Part shown: positions 8,917 through 17,374 of the stretch, piece after piece
How the letters are laid out: the number at the start of each line of letters is the position of its first letter
How positions within the stretch are numbered: position 1 is the stretch's first letter
Assembly: GCF_002019795.1 (NCBI RefSeq)
Contig: NZ_KV917381.1
Coordinates: 927,210 to 991,209 of the forward strand
DNA from: Bacillus alkalicellulosilyticus
GTDB lineage: Bacteria > Bacillota > Bacilli > Bacillales > Bacillaceae_F
Reading direction: 5' to 3'
DNA: 64,000 nucleotides
Made by a program: the position numbers and the translations under genes
The notes under the pieces: generated by a model
What the model was told of the DNA's origin: nothing
Seen by the model: the letters and a program-made list of their open reading frames with translations, nothing else
Databases searched by the model: none

Positions 8917-8970
8917 GTGAGTATAAGAGCCAGCAAATTCACATTATATAGTAGTGAGGATAAGACATGA
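8917..8970 (+). pseudogene. 3' stub of a lost toxin overlapping the next start
   Basis: VSIRASKFTLYSSEDKT then TGA. The TGA overlaps the ATG of the following gene (ACATGA), the tight coupling expected for a toxin-immunity pair. The RAS motif also occurs in the decayed toxin near 2620. Confidence 0.45.
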
Positions 8971-9365
8971 TTGATAAGGAAACGGGTTCAATATCATTTG
9001 ATAATGGAAACATAGCTTTACACTCTAAGATGTCTATTGAATTGTTCAAGACTACTTCTTTGTACAAAGGGGGGAGTGTTGATACGAGTTATCTAATAAA
9101 AGATACTTTTAAAATATGCGAAAAACCCTTTCTAGTAACTGTCTTTTTTAATGATAGAAAACTTATTGAAGTACATTTATCAGAAGTTACGAATGGTAAA
9201 ACATGGAGCAATTGTATAGAAGAGCTTGAGACAGTAAAGAAAAAGAGTCATGACCAGTGGTTGTTATCTGTTTTAGGAGAAGCACCATATATTTATACTT
9301 GGGGCCAAGTAGAATCTGTATTTGACAAGAAAGGGTATGTCAGTTCAATAATTATAAGGTACTGA
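8967..9365 (+). CDS. Orphan immunity-like protein, 132 residues
   Basis: Soluble protein starting MIDKETGSISFDNGNIALHS, with a central FLVTVFFNDRKLIEVHLSEV and C-terminal YIYTWGQVESVFDKKGYVSS, mostly beta-strand. The ATG overlaps the stop of a toxin tail relic. I do not recognise the family. Position as the last member of the orphan-immunity run gives the tentative role. Confidence 0.6.
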   Translation: MIDKETGSISFDNGNIALHSKMSIELFKTTSLYKGGSVDTSYLIKDTFKICEKPFLVTVFFNDRKLIEVHLSEVTNGKTWSNCIEELETVKKKSHDQWLLSVLGEAPYIYTWGQVESVFDKKGYVSSIIIRY

Positions 9366-9651
9366 AAGTAAAAACTTATTAGTATGACACTTGAAGGAGT
9401 TATTAATGTAGAGCGTTTTATCCCCAAGATAATCCCCCCACTTATACCAGACAAATTGTTGAATCCTATGATTTATATTCAGAACTTGGTTGTATTTACT
9501 AACTGTGGCACAAGTCTAGGAAATTAGAGTAAGGAAAATAGGGGACATAATTCTTATGGATGAAGAACTTTTCAACGAACGATGGTATACAAAATAAGCA
9601 GCACAAACCACTGTCTTGGCTGGTCTACTTATGTAATACATATATATCCCC
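9366..9651. other. Intergenic stretch without recognisable gene
   Basis: A+T-rich stretch with only very short frames (for example a ribosome-site-like GAAGGAG followed by ATG TAG at 9406). It marks the boundary between the toxin locus and conserved chromosome. I see no RNA gene or repeat in it. Confidence 0.5.
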
Positions 9652-10278
9652 TTACATACTTACGATAGCAAATTGAAAGAGTTGATAGGAAAGCCAGAGC
9701 ATCAAACAGCCAATGCCAATATCTAGTATTCTCCAAGCAACAGGTTTTTCAAATAGAGGAATCAACCATCTTGCTCCATAACCAAGTCCAAAAAACCATA
9801 CAAACGAAGCGATCACAGCCCCAATTAAAAAATGGACTTTTTCTTGCCACATGAGTGTTCCTGCAAAACCACCTATGATAACCACGGTATCTAAATAAAC
9901 ATGTGGATTAAATAAGGTAATGGCCAAAGTGAGTAAAATCGTTTTTCGAACTTTAGGAGCTGCTTCCCTGTCATTGTTATTAATAGTCATTGAACTAGAG
10001 GAGAGCCATGCATTTCGAAGTGATTTTAAGCCATATAAAGCTAAAAAGAGGCCTCCAGCAATTGCAAGAGTTACGGTTGCAATCGTACTGCTACTGATAA
10101 TCGTTCCAATTCCTAATACACCGATCGTAATTAATATAAAATCACACAAAAAACAAGTGAGGGATACCCAGAAAATATTATTTTTCATTAATCCTTGTCT
10201 AAGTACAAAGGCATTTTGAGCACCAATTGCTATAATCAGACTTCCAGAAATTAATGCTCCTCTTATTACTTCTTCCAT
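9652..10278 (-). CDS. LysE/ArgO family amino-acid exporter
   Basis: A 208-residue polytopic membrane protein with six hydrophobic helices. It has the LysE family hallmarks: SLIIAIGAQNAFVLRQGL near residues 13-30 and NPHVYLDTVVIIGG near 124-137 in helix 4. Members export lysine, arginine or related amino acids to relieve cytoplasmic excess. Start ATG with GAAGG upstream on the minus strand. It stands alone between the toxin locus and a REP-like palindrome. The substrate cannot be read from the sequence. Confidence 0.9.
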   Translation of the reverse strand: MEEVIRGALISGSLIIAIGAQNAFVLRQGLMKNNIFWVSLTCFLCDFILITIGVLGIGTIISSSTIATVTLAIAGGLFLALYGLKSLRNAWLSSSSMTINNNDREAAPKVRKTILLTLAITLFNPHVYLDTVVIIGGFAGTLMWQEKVHFLIGAVIASFVWFFGLGYGARWLIPLFEKPVAWRILDIGIGCLMLWLSYQLFQFAIVSM

Positions 10279-10296
10279 ATCTATATACCTTCTTTC

Positions 10297-10326
10297 ATTC
10301 GGGGCGTACCTGTGGTCGACCCGAAT
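10297..10326. repeat. REP-like palindrome, degenerate copy
   Basis: ATTCGGGGCGTACCTG followed by TGGTCGACCCGAAT retains the arms of the repeat with several changes in the centre. Located just upstream of the LysE gene. Confidence 0.5.
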
Positions 10327-10455
10327 TTCATTTATTCTCTATATTCTAATAACACTTTATACAAGGATTATTGGATAAAGTATGAAAAAACTATTAATAT
10401 AGGAATGGTGTTTTCATATTTTAGTATATTCTATACAAAATAACAATAACCAATA

Positions 10456-10480
10456 CGGTGGTGCCTGGCACGACCCGAAT
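10456..10480. repeat. REP-like palindrome, partial copy
   Basis: CGGTGGTGCCTGGCACGA followed by CCCGAAT; the left end is shortened and one base of the right arm differs from the consensus. It lies 20 bp before the next start codon. Confidence 0.7.
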
Positions 10481-10500
10481 ACCAGAAAGAGAGGAACCTC

Positions 10501-11400
10501 ATGGAAACTGAATTGCTACAAAGCATTCCATATGCTAAAAATGGCCGTAGAATAAGGGAGCTAACGAAGGGTTACTCATTTGATAAGAAGTATGTAGTTG
10601 ATGACCAATATCTCATTAGGGTATTTCCAACTAGTGAGCTTGAAAAGAGGCAAATTGAGTTTAATACTATAAAAAAGTTAGGAGTTTATTCAACATGTGT
10701 TCCAGAAGCCCTAGAGTTTGGGACCTTAACTAATAGCGAGTTTTCTTATATGGTGCTTAGTTTTTTGCCTGGAGTGGATGCCGAAGTGGGGTTAGCTGAA
10801 CTAACAGAAGATGAACAGTATCAAGCAGGAGTTTTAGCAGGAATGGAGTTAAAAAAACTACACCAATTATCTGCACCAGAACTTTATCCGTCATGGTACA
10901 CGGTAAAAAAAGCAAAGTCGGACCGTTATCTCTCGCAATTAAAAGAACTCGACCTCTCATATGACCTAGTTAAGATGCTTGAAGGTTACATAAAGGAGCA
11001 TGAGAGTTTAATGAAGGATAGACCAAATACGTTCCAACATGATGATTTTCTTCCAGCCAATCTCTTGCTTCACGAAAAACAGTTTGCAGGAATCATTGAC
11101 TTTCAACGAATGGATTGGGGAGACCCGATACATGATTTACAAAAGCTTGGATTCTTTTCATATAGAGTGAGTGTTGAGTTTTCAAAAGGTATCATCGATG
11201 GCTATCACGATATGAAACCAATTTCGCCTTCGTTTTGGCAGTTATATACCTTTTACAGTGTCGTTCATATCGTATCAGCTCTTGTTTGGTCAAAAAAAAG
11301 TACCCCTGACCAGTTTGAGCTTATGATTGAATATTCGCTGGACGTCCTAAAAGACCATAATCAACTTGAATCAATTATCCCAAGTTGGTATTCGGTTTAA
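10501..11400 (+). CDS. APH-family small-molecule kinase
   Basis: A 299-residue cytoplasmic protein of the aminoglycoside phosphotransferase/choline kinase fold. The catalytic loop FQHDDFLPANLLL (HxDxxxxN) is at about residues 179-191 and the metal-binding GIIDFQRMDWGDP follows at about 196-208. The start ATG has AGAGAGGAACC upstream. Such proteins phosphorylate hydroxyl groups of antibiotics or metabolites; antibiotic resistance cannot be claimed from sequence. It is a single-gene unit closed by a REP-like palindrome. Confidence 0.85.
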   Translation: METELLQSIPYAKNGRRIRELTKGYSFDKKYVVDDQYLIRVFPTSELEKRQIEFNTIKKLGVYSTCVPEALEFGTLTNSEFSYMVLSFLPGVDAEVGLAELTEDEQYQAGVLAGMELKKLHQLSAPELYPSWYTVKKAKSDRYLSQLKELDLSYDLVKMLEGYIKEHESLMKDRPNTFQHDDFLPANLLLHEKQFAGIIDFQRMDWGDPIHDLQKLGFFSYRVSVEFSKGIIDGYHDMKPISPSFWQLYTFYSVVHIVSALVWSKKSTPDQFELMIEYSLDVLKDHNQLESIIPSWYSV

Positions 11401-11403
11401 TGG

Positions 11404-11432
11404 ATTCGGGTGGTGCCAGGCACCACCCGAAT
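11404..11432. repeat. REP-like palindrome, full copy (CCAGG centre)
   Basis: ATTCGGGTGGTGCC, then AGG, then CACCACCCGAAT. A complete palindrome between the convergent APH-type kinase and gapN genes, where it could also end transcripts from both sides. Confidence 0.9.
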
Positions 11433-11440
11433 CCCCCCAA

Positions 11441-12895
11441 TCAGTCAGTTAGGTTTAATACCGTTACTTTTTCACGTGTCATTGATTCGATACTTTTATG
11501 AATTCCTTGTGCGCCCATACCTGAACCTTTTATACCTATGAAAGGAAAATGGTCTGGCCCGCGTTCTGTTTTACCGTTAATTTGAACTGAACCTGTTTCC
11601 AGTTTATTTGCAATCGAAAAGGCTTTATTGATGTCTTTTGTAAAAATACTTGCTTGCAAACCAAACTCAGACGCGTTCGCAATGTGGATTGCTTCTTCAT
11701 CAGATGAGACACGGATAACGGGTAATGCTGGTCCAAATGGTTCTTCCCAAGCAATCCGCATATCCTCTGTTACTTGATCAAGAAGGGTAGGGTAAATTAA
11801 GTTTTGTTCACGCTTGTTCCCTGTCACAACTGTTGCCCCTTTTTCAATCGCATCGTCGATTAAGCTTTGGACAAAGTCAGCTGAGGAATCATCAATTAAC
11901 GGAACAATGGTGTTATCTTCTGCAGGCGACCCAACAGTTAGTTTTTCAATTTCTGCTTTTAACAATCCAATCATTTCGTCTGCCACATTTTCATTGACCA
12001 ATATACGTTTAATAGCTGTGCAACGTTGTCCTGAATAGGAAAAAGCTCCACTTACGATTTGTTGTACGGCGTTCTCTAGGTCTGCATCTTCTCGAACAAT
12101 CGCAGGATCTTTGCCACCTAGTTCAAGTACTAGCGGTATCATTCCTGCTTTTTTCGCTAAATGAGTTCCAGTATTTGTGCCACCTGTAAAGGAAATCATA
12201 TCAATTCCTTTATGTTCTACTAAGTAATCACCAATGACTGAACCCCGACCTGTAACAACATTAATAAGCCCTTTTGGAAACCCTGCTTTATGAAATGCCT
12301 CAATCATTTTAATACCACTGATAGCGCCCTGAGTGGCAGGCTTAAAGATGACAGCATTCCCTGAAATCAATGCAGGTGCCAATTTCGCAGCGGCGAGATT
12401 TACTGGGTAATTAAATGGTGGAATCGCTAGTACAACTCCTAAAGGAACACGCTCAATAATGGCTATTTTTGATTTTGAGCCTCCTGGGAAGCTATCTCCC
12501 TTCATACTTTGACCGTGCATATGTAGCGCTTCTTCGACTGTATAGCGAATAAAGTCTGCAGTACGAATCACTTCATTTTTAGCATCTTTAAAGCTTTTCC
12601 CAACTTCTTTCATGATGATTTCAGCAATTTCATATTGCATATTTACCAATTCTTCTGCCCATTTATATAAATAGCTTGCACGTTGTTGAAGAGGTATGTC
12701 TGCCCATTGTTTTTGTGCTTCTTGTGCAGAGCTAATAGCGTTGTCCACTTCTTCTTTCGTAATCGCTTGAACTTTTCCGATGGTCTCATGAAGATAAGGT
12801 GATTTAATTTCGATGGTCTGACCGGTTTGGCTTTCTTTCCATTCTCCGTTTACATAAAACTTATACGTTGTTGAATTCAAGATAGATGTCTTCAA
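11441..12895 (-). CDS. gapN: NADP-dependent non-phosphorylating glyceraldehyde-3-phosphate dehydrogenase
   Basis: A 484-residue aldehyde dehydrogenase. It oxidises glyceraldehyde 3-phosphate directly to 3-phosphoglycerate with NADP, bypassing an ATP-forming step and supplying NADPH. The ALDH catalytic glutamate lies in VLELGGKDPAIV and the cysteine in GAFSYSGQRCTAIKR; RCTAIKR is typical of GapN rather than other ALDHs. The start is TTG (LKTSIL in the genome read as M) with AAGGGGGAC upstream. Length fits the family. A cre box lies about 200 bp upstream. Confidence 0.92.
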   Translation of the reverse strand: MKTSILNSTTYKFYVNGEWKESQTGQTIEIKSPYLHETIGKVQAITKEEVDNAISSAQEAQKQWADIPLQQRASYLYKWAEELVNMQYEIAEIIMKEVGKSFKDAKNEVIRTADFIRYTVEEALHMHGQSMKGDSFPGGSKSKIAIIERVPLGVVLAIPPFNYPVNLAAAKLAPALISGNAVIFKPATQGAISGIKMIEAFHKAGFPKGLINVVTGRGSVIGDYLVEHKGIDMISFTGGTNTGTHLAKKAGMIPLVLELGGKDPAIVREDADLENAVQQIVSGAFSYSGQRCTAIKRILVNENVADEMIGLLKAEIEKLTVGSPAEDNTIVPLIDDSSADFVQSLIDDAIEKGATVVTGNKREQNLIYPTLLDQVTEDMRIAWEEPFGPALPVIRVSSDEEAIHIANASEFGLQASIFTKDINKAFSIANKLETGSVQINGKTERGPDHFPFIGIKGSGMGAQGIHKSIESMTREKVTVLNLTD

Positions 12896-13097
12896 AAAAA
12901 GTCCCCCTTAAATTATGTATCTAGAAAATGGGTATCTGGGTCATTTAAAGTCCCTGTTGGTCATAATACGTCCCTATCGAACATAATGATTCCCACTTGC
13001 TAGGAAAAAAATAATATTTACTCATTCTAACAGGATTAAATTCTATGTTCAATAGTTTTATTTAATAGTTCTGAATCTTTCATATTTTAAGATAATT

Positions 13098-13111
13098 TGG
13101 AAGCGCTTTCA
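13098..13111. promoter_or_regulatory. CcpA cre-like box
   Basis: TGGAAGCGCTTTCA is a near-perfect palindrome close to the cre consensus TGWAARCGYTWNCW. It sits between divergent gapN (start about 200 bp away) and the lipoprotein gene at 13242. Which of the two it controls is unclear. Confidence 0.6.
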
Positions 13112-13124
13112 ATCAGGTGGTTCC

Positions 13125-13152
13125 ATTCGGGTGGTGCCTGGCACCACCCGAT
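13125..13152. repeat. REP-like palindrome, full copy (CCTGG centre)
   Basis: Complete copy of the palindrome in the divergent region between gapN and the lipoprotein gene, 14 bp from the cre box. Confidence 0.9.
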
Positions 13153-13241
13153 AAAATAGGACCTTATATCCTTTTCCTCTTGGGAAAAATGGAATAAAAT
13201 AATTAATTGTAATTATATATGGAAAAATGGAGGGTATGAAT

Positions 13242-13853
13242 TTGAGCAAATTACCTTTTATGATAGTGGTATTTCTACTGCTTACTTTGTTAATTAGTGG
13301 TTGTAGTTTTTTAAGTTCGTCTACTGATGGAGATGAGATGGAAGAAAAGACAGAAGTAACGGAAGAAAACAAAACTGATGAAGAAACAAGTAGTTCAGAG
13401 GACCCAGTTGAGCCGACTAGTGTGGAAGAAGGGGATGAAACTGACACGAACGAAATAGACACTTCTGCTGCAGTAGCACCAAACCAGTCTTTACCTGAAA
13501 TATCGGTTCAAAATATCACTTGGTACTTTGGTGTTCCTGATAGACAACCGAATGCTGGTATTTGGGTTTATACCGAAGACAATCATCCAAGTGCATTGTC
13601 TAACGTAAATTTTGATAACAACGATGTCCTCCTTGTGCAAATTAGCAATGAGGAATACTACGGTTCTTCGATGGACATTAGAGCATTACAAGTCGTAGAC
13701 GAAAATGTAGTCAGAATCGTTGTCCGCTTAGATGAGCCAGAACCTGATAGTAATGAACAGGCAAGAAGATATGCCAATGTACCAAAAGGTGAGCTTGATG
13801 GTAAAAGCTTTATCGTAGAAACAGAAGATGGAGAACCGTTATCCGTTCAATAG
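13242..13853 (+). CDS. Putative lipoprotein with acidic linker
   Basis: A 203-residue secreted lipoprotein. I place the start at TTG 13242 because GGAGGG lies seven bases before it; the ATG at 13236 is too close and the one at 13227 overlaps the site. The signal peptide ends in a lipobox LISGC around residue 22. A Glu/Thr/Ser-rich linker (about residues 30-75, many EE and TD) leads to a compact domain with ISVQNITWYFGVPDRQP, ALSNVNFDNNDVLLVQIS and VRIVVRLDEPEPDS. No family recognised. Likely tethered to the outer face of the membrane. Confidence 0.75.
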   Translation: MSKLPFMIVVFLLLTLLISGCSFLSSSTDGDEMEEKTEVTEENKTDEETSSSEDPVEPTSVEEGDETDTNEIDTSAAVAPNQSLPEISVQNITWYFGVPDRQPNAGIWVYTEDNHPSALSNVNFDNNDVLLVQISNEEYYGSSMDIRALQVVDENVVRIVVRLDEPEPDSNEQARRYANVPKGELDGKSFIVETEDGEPLSVQ

Positions 13854-13877
13854 CCACAGAAGTGTAATCATGTTTTG

Positions 13878-13912
13878 AAGTGTTCTCAGAAGCTTATGAG
13901 GACACTTTTTTT
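13878..13912 (+). terminator. Rho-independent terminator
   Basis: AAGTGTTCTCA/TGAGGACACTT hairpin followed by TTTTT, 24 bp after the lipoprotein stop. Confidence 0.8.
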
Positions 13913-14011
13913 ACTTTTGGCGGATGACTGACAAAACTGGTCGTTGATTGTTCAAAATCATAAACTACCCTATTTTTGGAGTAGTTCATAATAGTTTAGT
14001 AAGGAAGATGG

Positions 14012-14284
14012 TTGGTGTTTAATAAAATGAATTATGTAAATTGGAAGGAAACGAAAGACAAAGGACTACTTAAGTTTATATTCATTGAAGGAAGTTTGTT
14101 TTGGGGAATTCCAGCTGGCATGTTAACAGGGATAATTGTAAACTTCAGTGCACTCTTATCAAAGGAGTTCGCCCTCTTTTTTAAAGGACTCCTTTTTTAC
14201 ACTGCTATTTTTTTCGTGTTCGGCTGGCTTTTTGGACTGATTATGTGGTTTTCTCTCAAAGAGAAAGAGAAAGAGAAAGAATAA
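14012..14284 (+). CDS. Small membrane protein, unknown function
   Basis: A 90-residue protein with two hydrophobic helices, around residues 24-47 (FIEGSLFWGIPAGMLTGIIV) and 59-82 (LLFYTAIFFVFGWLFGLIMW), and a charged KEKEKEKE end. Start is TTG 14012 or GTG 14015 behind AAGGAAG; the second has the better spacing. Nothing nearby hints at a function. Confidence 0.6.
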   Translation: MVFNKMNYVNWKETKDKGLLKFIFIEGSLFWGIPAGMLTGIIVNFSALLSKEFALFFKGLLFYTAIFFVFGWLFGLIMWFSLKEKEKEKE

Positions 14285-14311
14285 ATCGGGTGGTGCCTGG
14301 CACCACCCGAT
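14285..14311. repeat. REP-like palindrome, full copy acting as terminator
   Basis: ATCGGGTGGTGCCTGGCACC followed by ACCCGAT and TTTTTC. Directly after a stop codon and convergent with the xylanase gene, so it can serve as a terminator. Confidence 0.9.
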
Positions 14312-14317
14312 TTTTCT

Positions 14318-15553
14318 TTAAAGGACTAGCTGCACAGTTTCAGTTTCGCCTTTATCTAATGTAAAGCTCGCTTTTTTACCTTCGCTAACGAGTTCATACT
14401 CTCCAAGAATTCCTTCAAAGGAAAGGACGCCATTGTCATCTGTTTTAACAGTGACATTGGTAGACCAATCTTCTTTGATGAGTTTTTTGATAGCGTGATA
14501 AGAAGGTTTCGGGCTGTTGTCTTTTCGTAAGAACCCAGCTGGAGCGCCAAGCCATGGGCCTTCATCGTTGATTTCCCAGTTTGTAATTGATTCGACAAGT
14601 GGGTGGTTAAATAAAATGGTATACATTTCTTCCATTTCTCTCGCCTGACGTTCTTCGTGCTCTGGAGTAGATGGCCAGTCCGGAATTTGATAGTCATTTA
14701 AGTCTTCAATTTCAGCTGGCATTAAGTGTCCAGACGTAATTGTGTTCTCTGTAAAGTGAAGCGGAAGACCAAAGTGTGAGAAGCGGTCTAATACTTCCTC
14801 TAATTTCTCACGTCCCCAATATCCTTGATGCTGGTGGGACTGAATGCCGATAACATCAATTGGTACACCTGCTTGTAAACAGCCGTCAATTAAAATCTCA
14901 TAGTTAATCGATGTATTAAAATCATTTAATAAAAGGGTCGCATTAGGGTTGCATTCTTTTGTTTTTGCAAACATTTCTTTAATAATACCGACACGACCAA
15001 GCTCTTTAGAGATTCTTGTTATCCCATTGTCATACTTATCAAAGATAGGCATAATGACGACTTCATTAATGACATCCCATGTATCAACGAGTCCTTTAAA
15101 GTCAGTGACATCACGTTCAATACGGTCGAATTGAGCTTTTAAAATTTCTTCATTGCTCATATCAAGAAGCCATGGTGCCGCTAACGTATGCCAAACGAGT
15201 GGATGTCCTTTTACGGCAACGTTTTTGTCTTTTAACCAGCGGGCAGCCGCTTGTAATTCTTTTGTTAGTGGTTTTCCTCTTTCAGGCTCAAATCTATCCC
15301 AATAGAAAGGAAGGGTAGCGGAGTTAAATACGTCTAAAAATAGATCAAGTTTTTGTTCTAAAAATGCAAGCTGTTCAGGGGTTCCTAATTTGCTTGCAAC
15401 TGGCACAGCGTCAAACGCACCGCACCCAAATAAAAATTTATGGTTTGTGAGATTTAGTTCTACTTCTTTTCCTGCAACTGGGTTCCCTGCAGCATCTACA
15501 AGTTTGATGGTCTTGCTTGCAATACGGTGTGCTAAATCTTGTGTTTGTCCCAT
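14318..15553 (-). CDS. Cytoplasmic GH10 endo-1,4-beta-xylanase
   Basis: A 411-residue glycoside hydrolase family 10 protein with no signal peptide, so it should cleave imported xylo-oligosaccharides. A short N-terminal strand region (KTIKLVDAAGNPVAGK) precedes the barrel. The acid/base Glu164 is in DTWDVINEVV and the nucleophile Glu269 in LHFTENT; KGHPLVWHT is the typical substrate-subsite loop. A small beta domain (VTVKTDDNGVLSFEGI) ends the protein. Start ATG with GGAGGG upstream. The paralogue at 18166-19401 is the same length. Upstream lie a cre box and a XylR-like palindrome. Confidence 0.92.
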   Translation of the reverse strand: MGQTQDLAHRIASKTIKLVDAAGNPVAGKEVELNLTNHKFLFGCGAFDAVPVASKLGTPEQLAFLEQKLDLFLDVFNSATLPFYWDRFEPERGKPLTKELQAAARWLKDKNVAVKGHPLVWHTLAAPWLLDMSNEEILKAQFDRIERDVTDFKGLVDTWDVINEVVIMPIFDKYDNGITRISKELGRVGIIKEMFAKTKECNPNATLLLNDFNTSINYEILIDGCLQAGVPIDVIGIQSHQHQGYWGREKLEEVLDRFSHFGLPLHFTENTITSGHLMPAEIEDLNDYQIPDWPSTPEHEERQAREMEEMYTILFNHPLVESITNWEINDEGPWLGAPAGFLRKDNSPKPSYHAIKKLIKEDWSTNVTVKTDDNGVLSFEGILGEYELVSEGKKASFTLDKGETETVQLVL

Positions 15554-15593
15554 AATATTCCCTCCATGTGTATGAACGTAGCATAACTTTAGT

Positions 15594-15607
15594 AGAAAAC
15601 GCTTTCA
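15594..15607 (-). promoter_or_regulatory. CcpA cre box of the first GH10 gene
   Basis: On the minus strand TGAAAGCGTTTTCT, which fits cre consensus TGWAARCGYTWNCW at all positions. It lies about 40 bp upstream of the xylanase start and predicts catabolite repression. Confidence 0.8.
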
Positions 15608-15630
15608 CGTATTCCTACTTAGTTTACCAA

Positions 15631-15657
15631 ACTTTGTTTGTTCATGAAACTAACTAA
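15631..15657 (-). promoter_or_regulatory. Conserved XylR-like operator box, copy 1
   Basis: A 27-bp block whose minus-strand halves read TTAGTTAGTTTC and GAACAAACAAAGT. It matches 23 of 27 positions of the block at 19467-19493 upstream of the paralogous xylanase. The TTAGTTnGTTT...AAACnAACTAA style is that of Bacillus XylR operators. Conservation is seen; the regulator is inferred. Confidence 0.5.
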
Positions 15658-15787
15658 GCTTGGATATGTAAAAAAAGATATGCGGTCGACTCAGGTGATG
15701 TTCAAACCAATTTATAGTAGATTTTTAATCACTGAAACTAAATTAATATGTTAAAATTAGGAAAGAGGTTGTGCGATTTCACTTAAA

Positions 15788-16270
15788 ATGTATAGAAAGT
15801 TGAAAGGGTTTGTTTATGTGAATGCCAAAAAAAACGTAACAAAAGTGACTGCATACATAACACGAGTAAAAGATAAGAAAATACAATTGCTTACTATGGT
15901 AGAGGAAGGTATGGAATCGTACGGACTTCAGGTTCCTGGTGGCACGTTAGAGTTAGGGGAAAAGTTAGAAGAGTGCCTACTAAGAGAGGTTTATGAAGAG
16001 GCTGAACTAAAAGAAGTAAAAATACAGTCATATCTTGGGGAGCATACCTATTTTCTAGCCAAGAAAAATGCTGAGATTACACGACACTATTTTCATGTAA
16101 CAGTCGAAGAATGCATGGATAAATTTACAGTTGTTGTCCGTAGTCAGGATGAAGATAATGGATGGGTTTATCATTATACTTGGGTAACTTTAGATAAAAC
16201 AACCATTCCTGAACTTGGGGGGCATCTAGGGTTTGGGTTAGAGAAATTGTATGATTCTATCTTTTTATGA
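15788..16270 (+). CDS. Nudix hydrolase
   Basis: A 160-residue soluble protein with a complete Nudix box, GGTLELGEKLEECLL then REVYEEAEL, at about residues 57-80 (Gx5Ex7REUxEExxU satisfied). The glutamates bind Mg2+ for cleavage of a nucleoside-diphosphate-linked substrate. The substrate cannot be deduced. The ribosome site before the ATG is weak (AAAGAGG is 20 bp away), so the start is uncertain. Single gene between the two xylanase genes. Confidence 0.85.
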   Translation: MYRKLKGFVYVNAKKNVTKVTAYITRVKDKKIQLLTMVEEGMESYGLQVPGGTLELGEKLEECLLREVYEEAELKEVKIQSYLGEHTYFLAKKNAEITRHYFHVTVEECMDKFTVVVRSQDEDNGWVYHYTWVTLDKTTIPELGGHLGFGLEKLYDSIFL

Positions 16271-16330
16271 ATTGATACACGTCCAAAAAGAAGACTGATA
16301 TTTTAATGGGATGTGTTTAGGGGGATAATT

Positions 16331-16762
16331 ATGAAGCATTATATAATAGTAGTATATTTTACCTTCTTTAGTGTTACATTAAGTGCTTGTCAATCTCTAA
16401 ATGAAGAGATAACTGAGTTGAAATTAATAGATAATATTACTGAGATCTCAATATCCAAATCCAATGGTTATGGTGGATTAAATGAAAGTTATTTTTTAAA
16501 AATTAACCAAGTAGATGCTATATCTGACTTTGAAGATATTCTAGAAAACTCAAAAAGAATAAATAGTAACGTTGATGTGATTAATGAGAAACCAGATTTC
16601 GATATATTAGTACGTAATGAAAGTGGTGAAACTAACGGATTTCATCTTTTGTTCAGAAATGAAGGAGAAGGTATGTTTATGTATATCGGGCACGAGCAAT
16701 ACGGTTATATTACCTCTCCTAAAGATACATATAAGCTAAAAAGAACAATTCGTTTACAATAA
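16331..16762 (+). CDS. Small lipoprotein, YhfM-like
   Basis: A 143-residue protein from the ATG at 16331 (GGGGGATAATT upstream). Signal peptide with lipobox TLSAC near residue 20. The mature part, with ITEISISKSNGYGGLNESYF and PDFDILVRNESGETNGFHLL, resembles the uncharacterised Bacillus lipoprotein YhfM as I remember it. Role unknown; membrane-anchored on the outer face. Confidence 0.7.
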   Translation: MKHYIIVVYFTFFSVTLSACQSLNEEITELKLIDNITEISISKSNGYGGLNESYFLKINQVDAISDFEDILENSKRINSNVDVINEKPDFDILVRNESGETNGFHLLFRNEGEGMFMYIGHEQYGYITSPKDTYKLKRTIRLQ

Positions 16763-16846
16763 AGTATTTTCAGATAAAAGAACCAGAAACAAGTCGATTG
16801 AGACCTAAGTCAGCTTATAGCTCACTTTTTGAGAGGAGTAATTTTT

Positions 16847-17344
16847 ATATCGAGATTAAAAATTTATATTAGTAGTTTTTTAGTAATAATTATCTTGGTC
16901 ATCATGTATGTATATTGGATTAGTAATCCTATACAAGTAAATCAATTTGTTCTTAGTACGGATGAAACAAGTATGGTTTTAAGAATTACGAACGAGGGCT
17001 GGAGTGACATTGAAATAGAAGAGGTTATTGTAAATGGACGTCATACGCCTAGAAGTATAGATTTAGGTATAGGCTATTCTTCATTACATGTAGGTCTTGA
17101 CACGGAGGATGAATTTGTTAAATTTGTACCTTTAGATACTGAAAAAATTCAACCTAAACTATCGTATGATATGCTGCAAGAACAAATTCAAATGTTAGTG
17201 CATGAGAATTACAAGATGAGTGAGCTTTTACCTACAAACTATGGAATCAGAATAGTGAATGATATCAAAATAGATAGTGTAACGATTAAATACAAGTTCC
17301 TTGGATTTACTCTAGTGAGAGAATTATATACGATTGATATATAA
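16847..17344 (+). CDS. Single-pass membrane protein with unusual start
   Basis: One N-terminal membrane helix (YISSFLVIIILVIMYVYW) followed by a beta-rich extracytoplasmic domain (NQFVLSTDETSMVLRITNEG, ending KFLGFTLVRELYTIDI). The ribosome site GAGAGGAG (16831-16838) points to a start at ATA 16847, a rare initiation codon; the only upstream standard start, TTG 16829, would contain the ribosome site inside the gene. Function unknown. Confidence 0.6.
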   Translation: MSRLKIYISSFLVIIILVIMYVYWISNPIQVNQFVLSTDETSMVLRITNEGWSDIEIEEVIVNGRHTPRSIDLGIGYSSLHVGLDTEDEFVKFVPLDTEKIQPKLSYDMLQEQIQMLVHENYKMSELLPTNYGIRIVNDIKIDSVTIKYKFLGFTLVRELYTIDI

Positions 17345-17374
17345 ACAAAACCTTCCAAGAAAAGAGGTAGTGTT

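Noticed and set aside
14949-15134. Short plus-strand frames inside the xylanase and other large genes.
   Set aside because: They are antisense shadows without ribosome sites or recognisable protein features.
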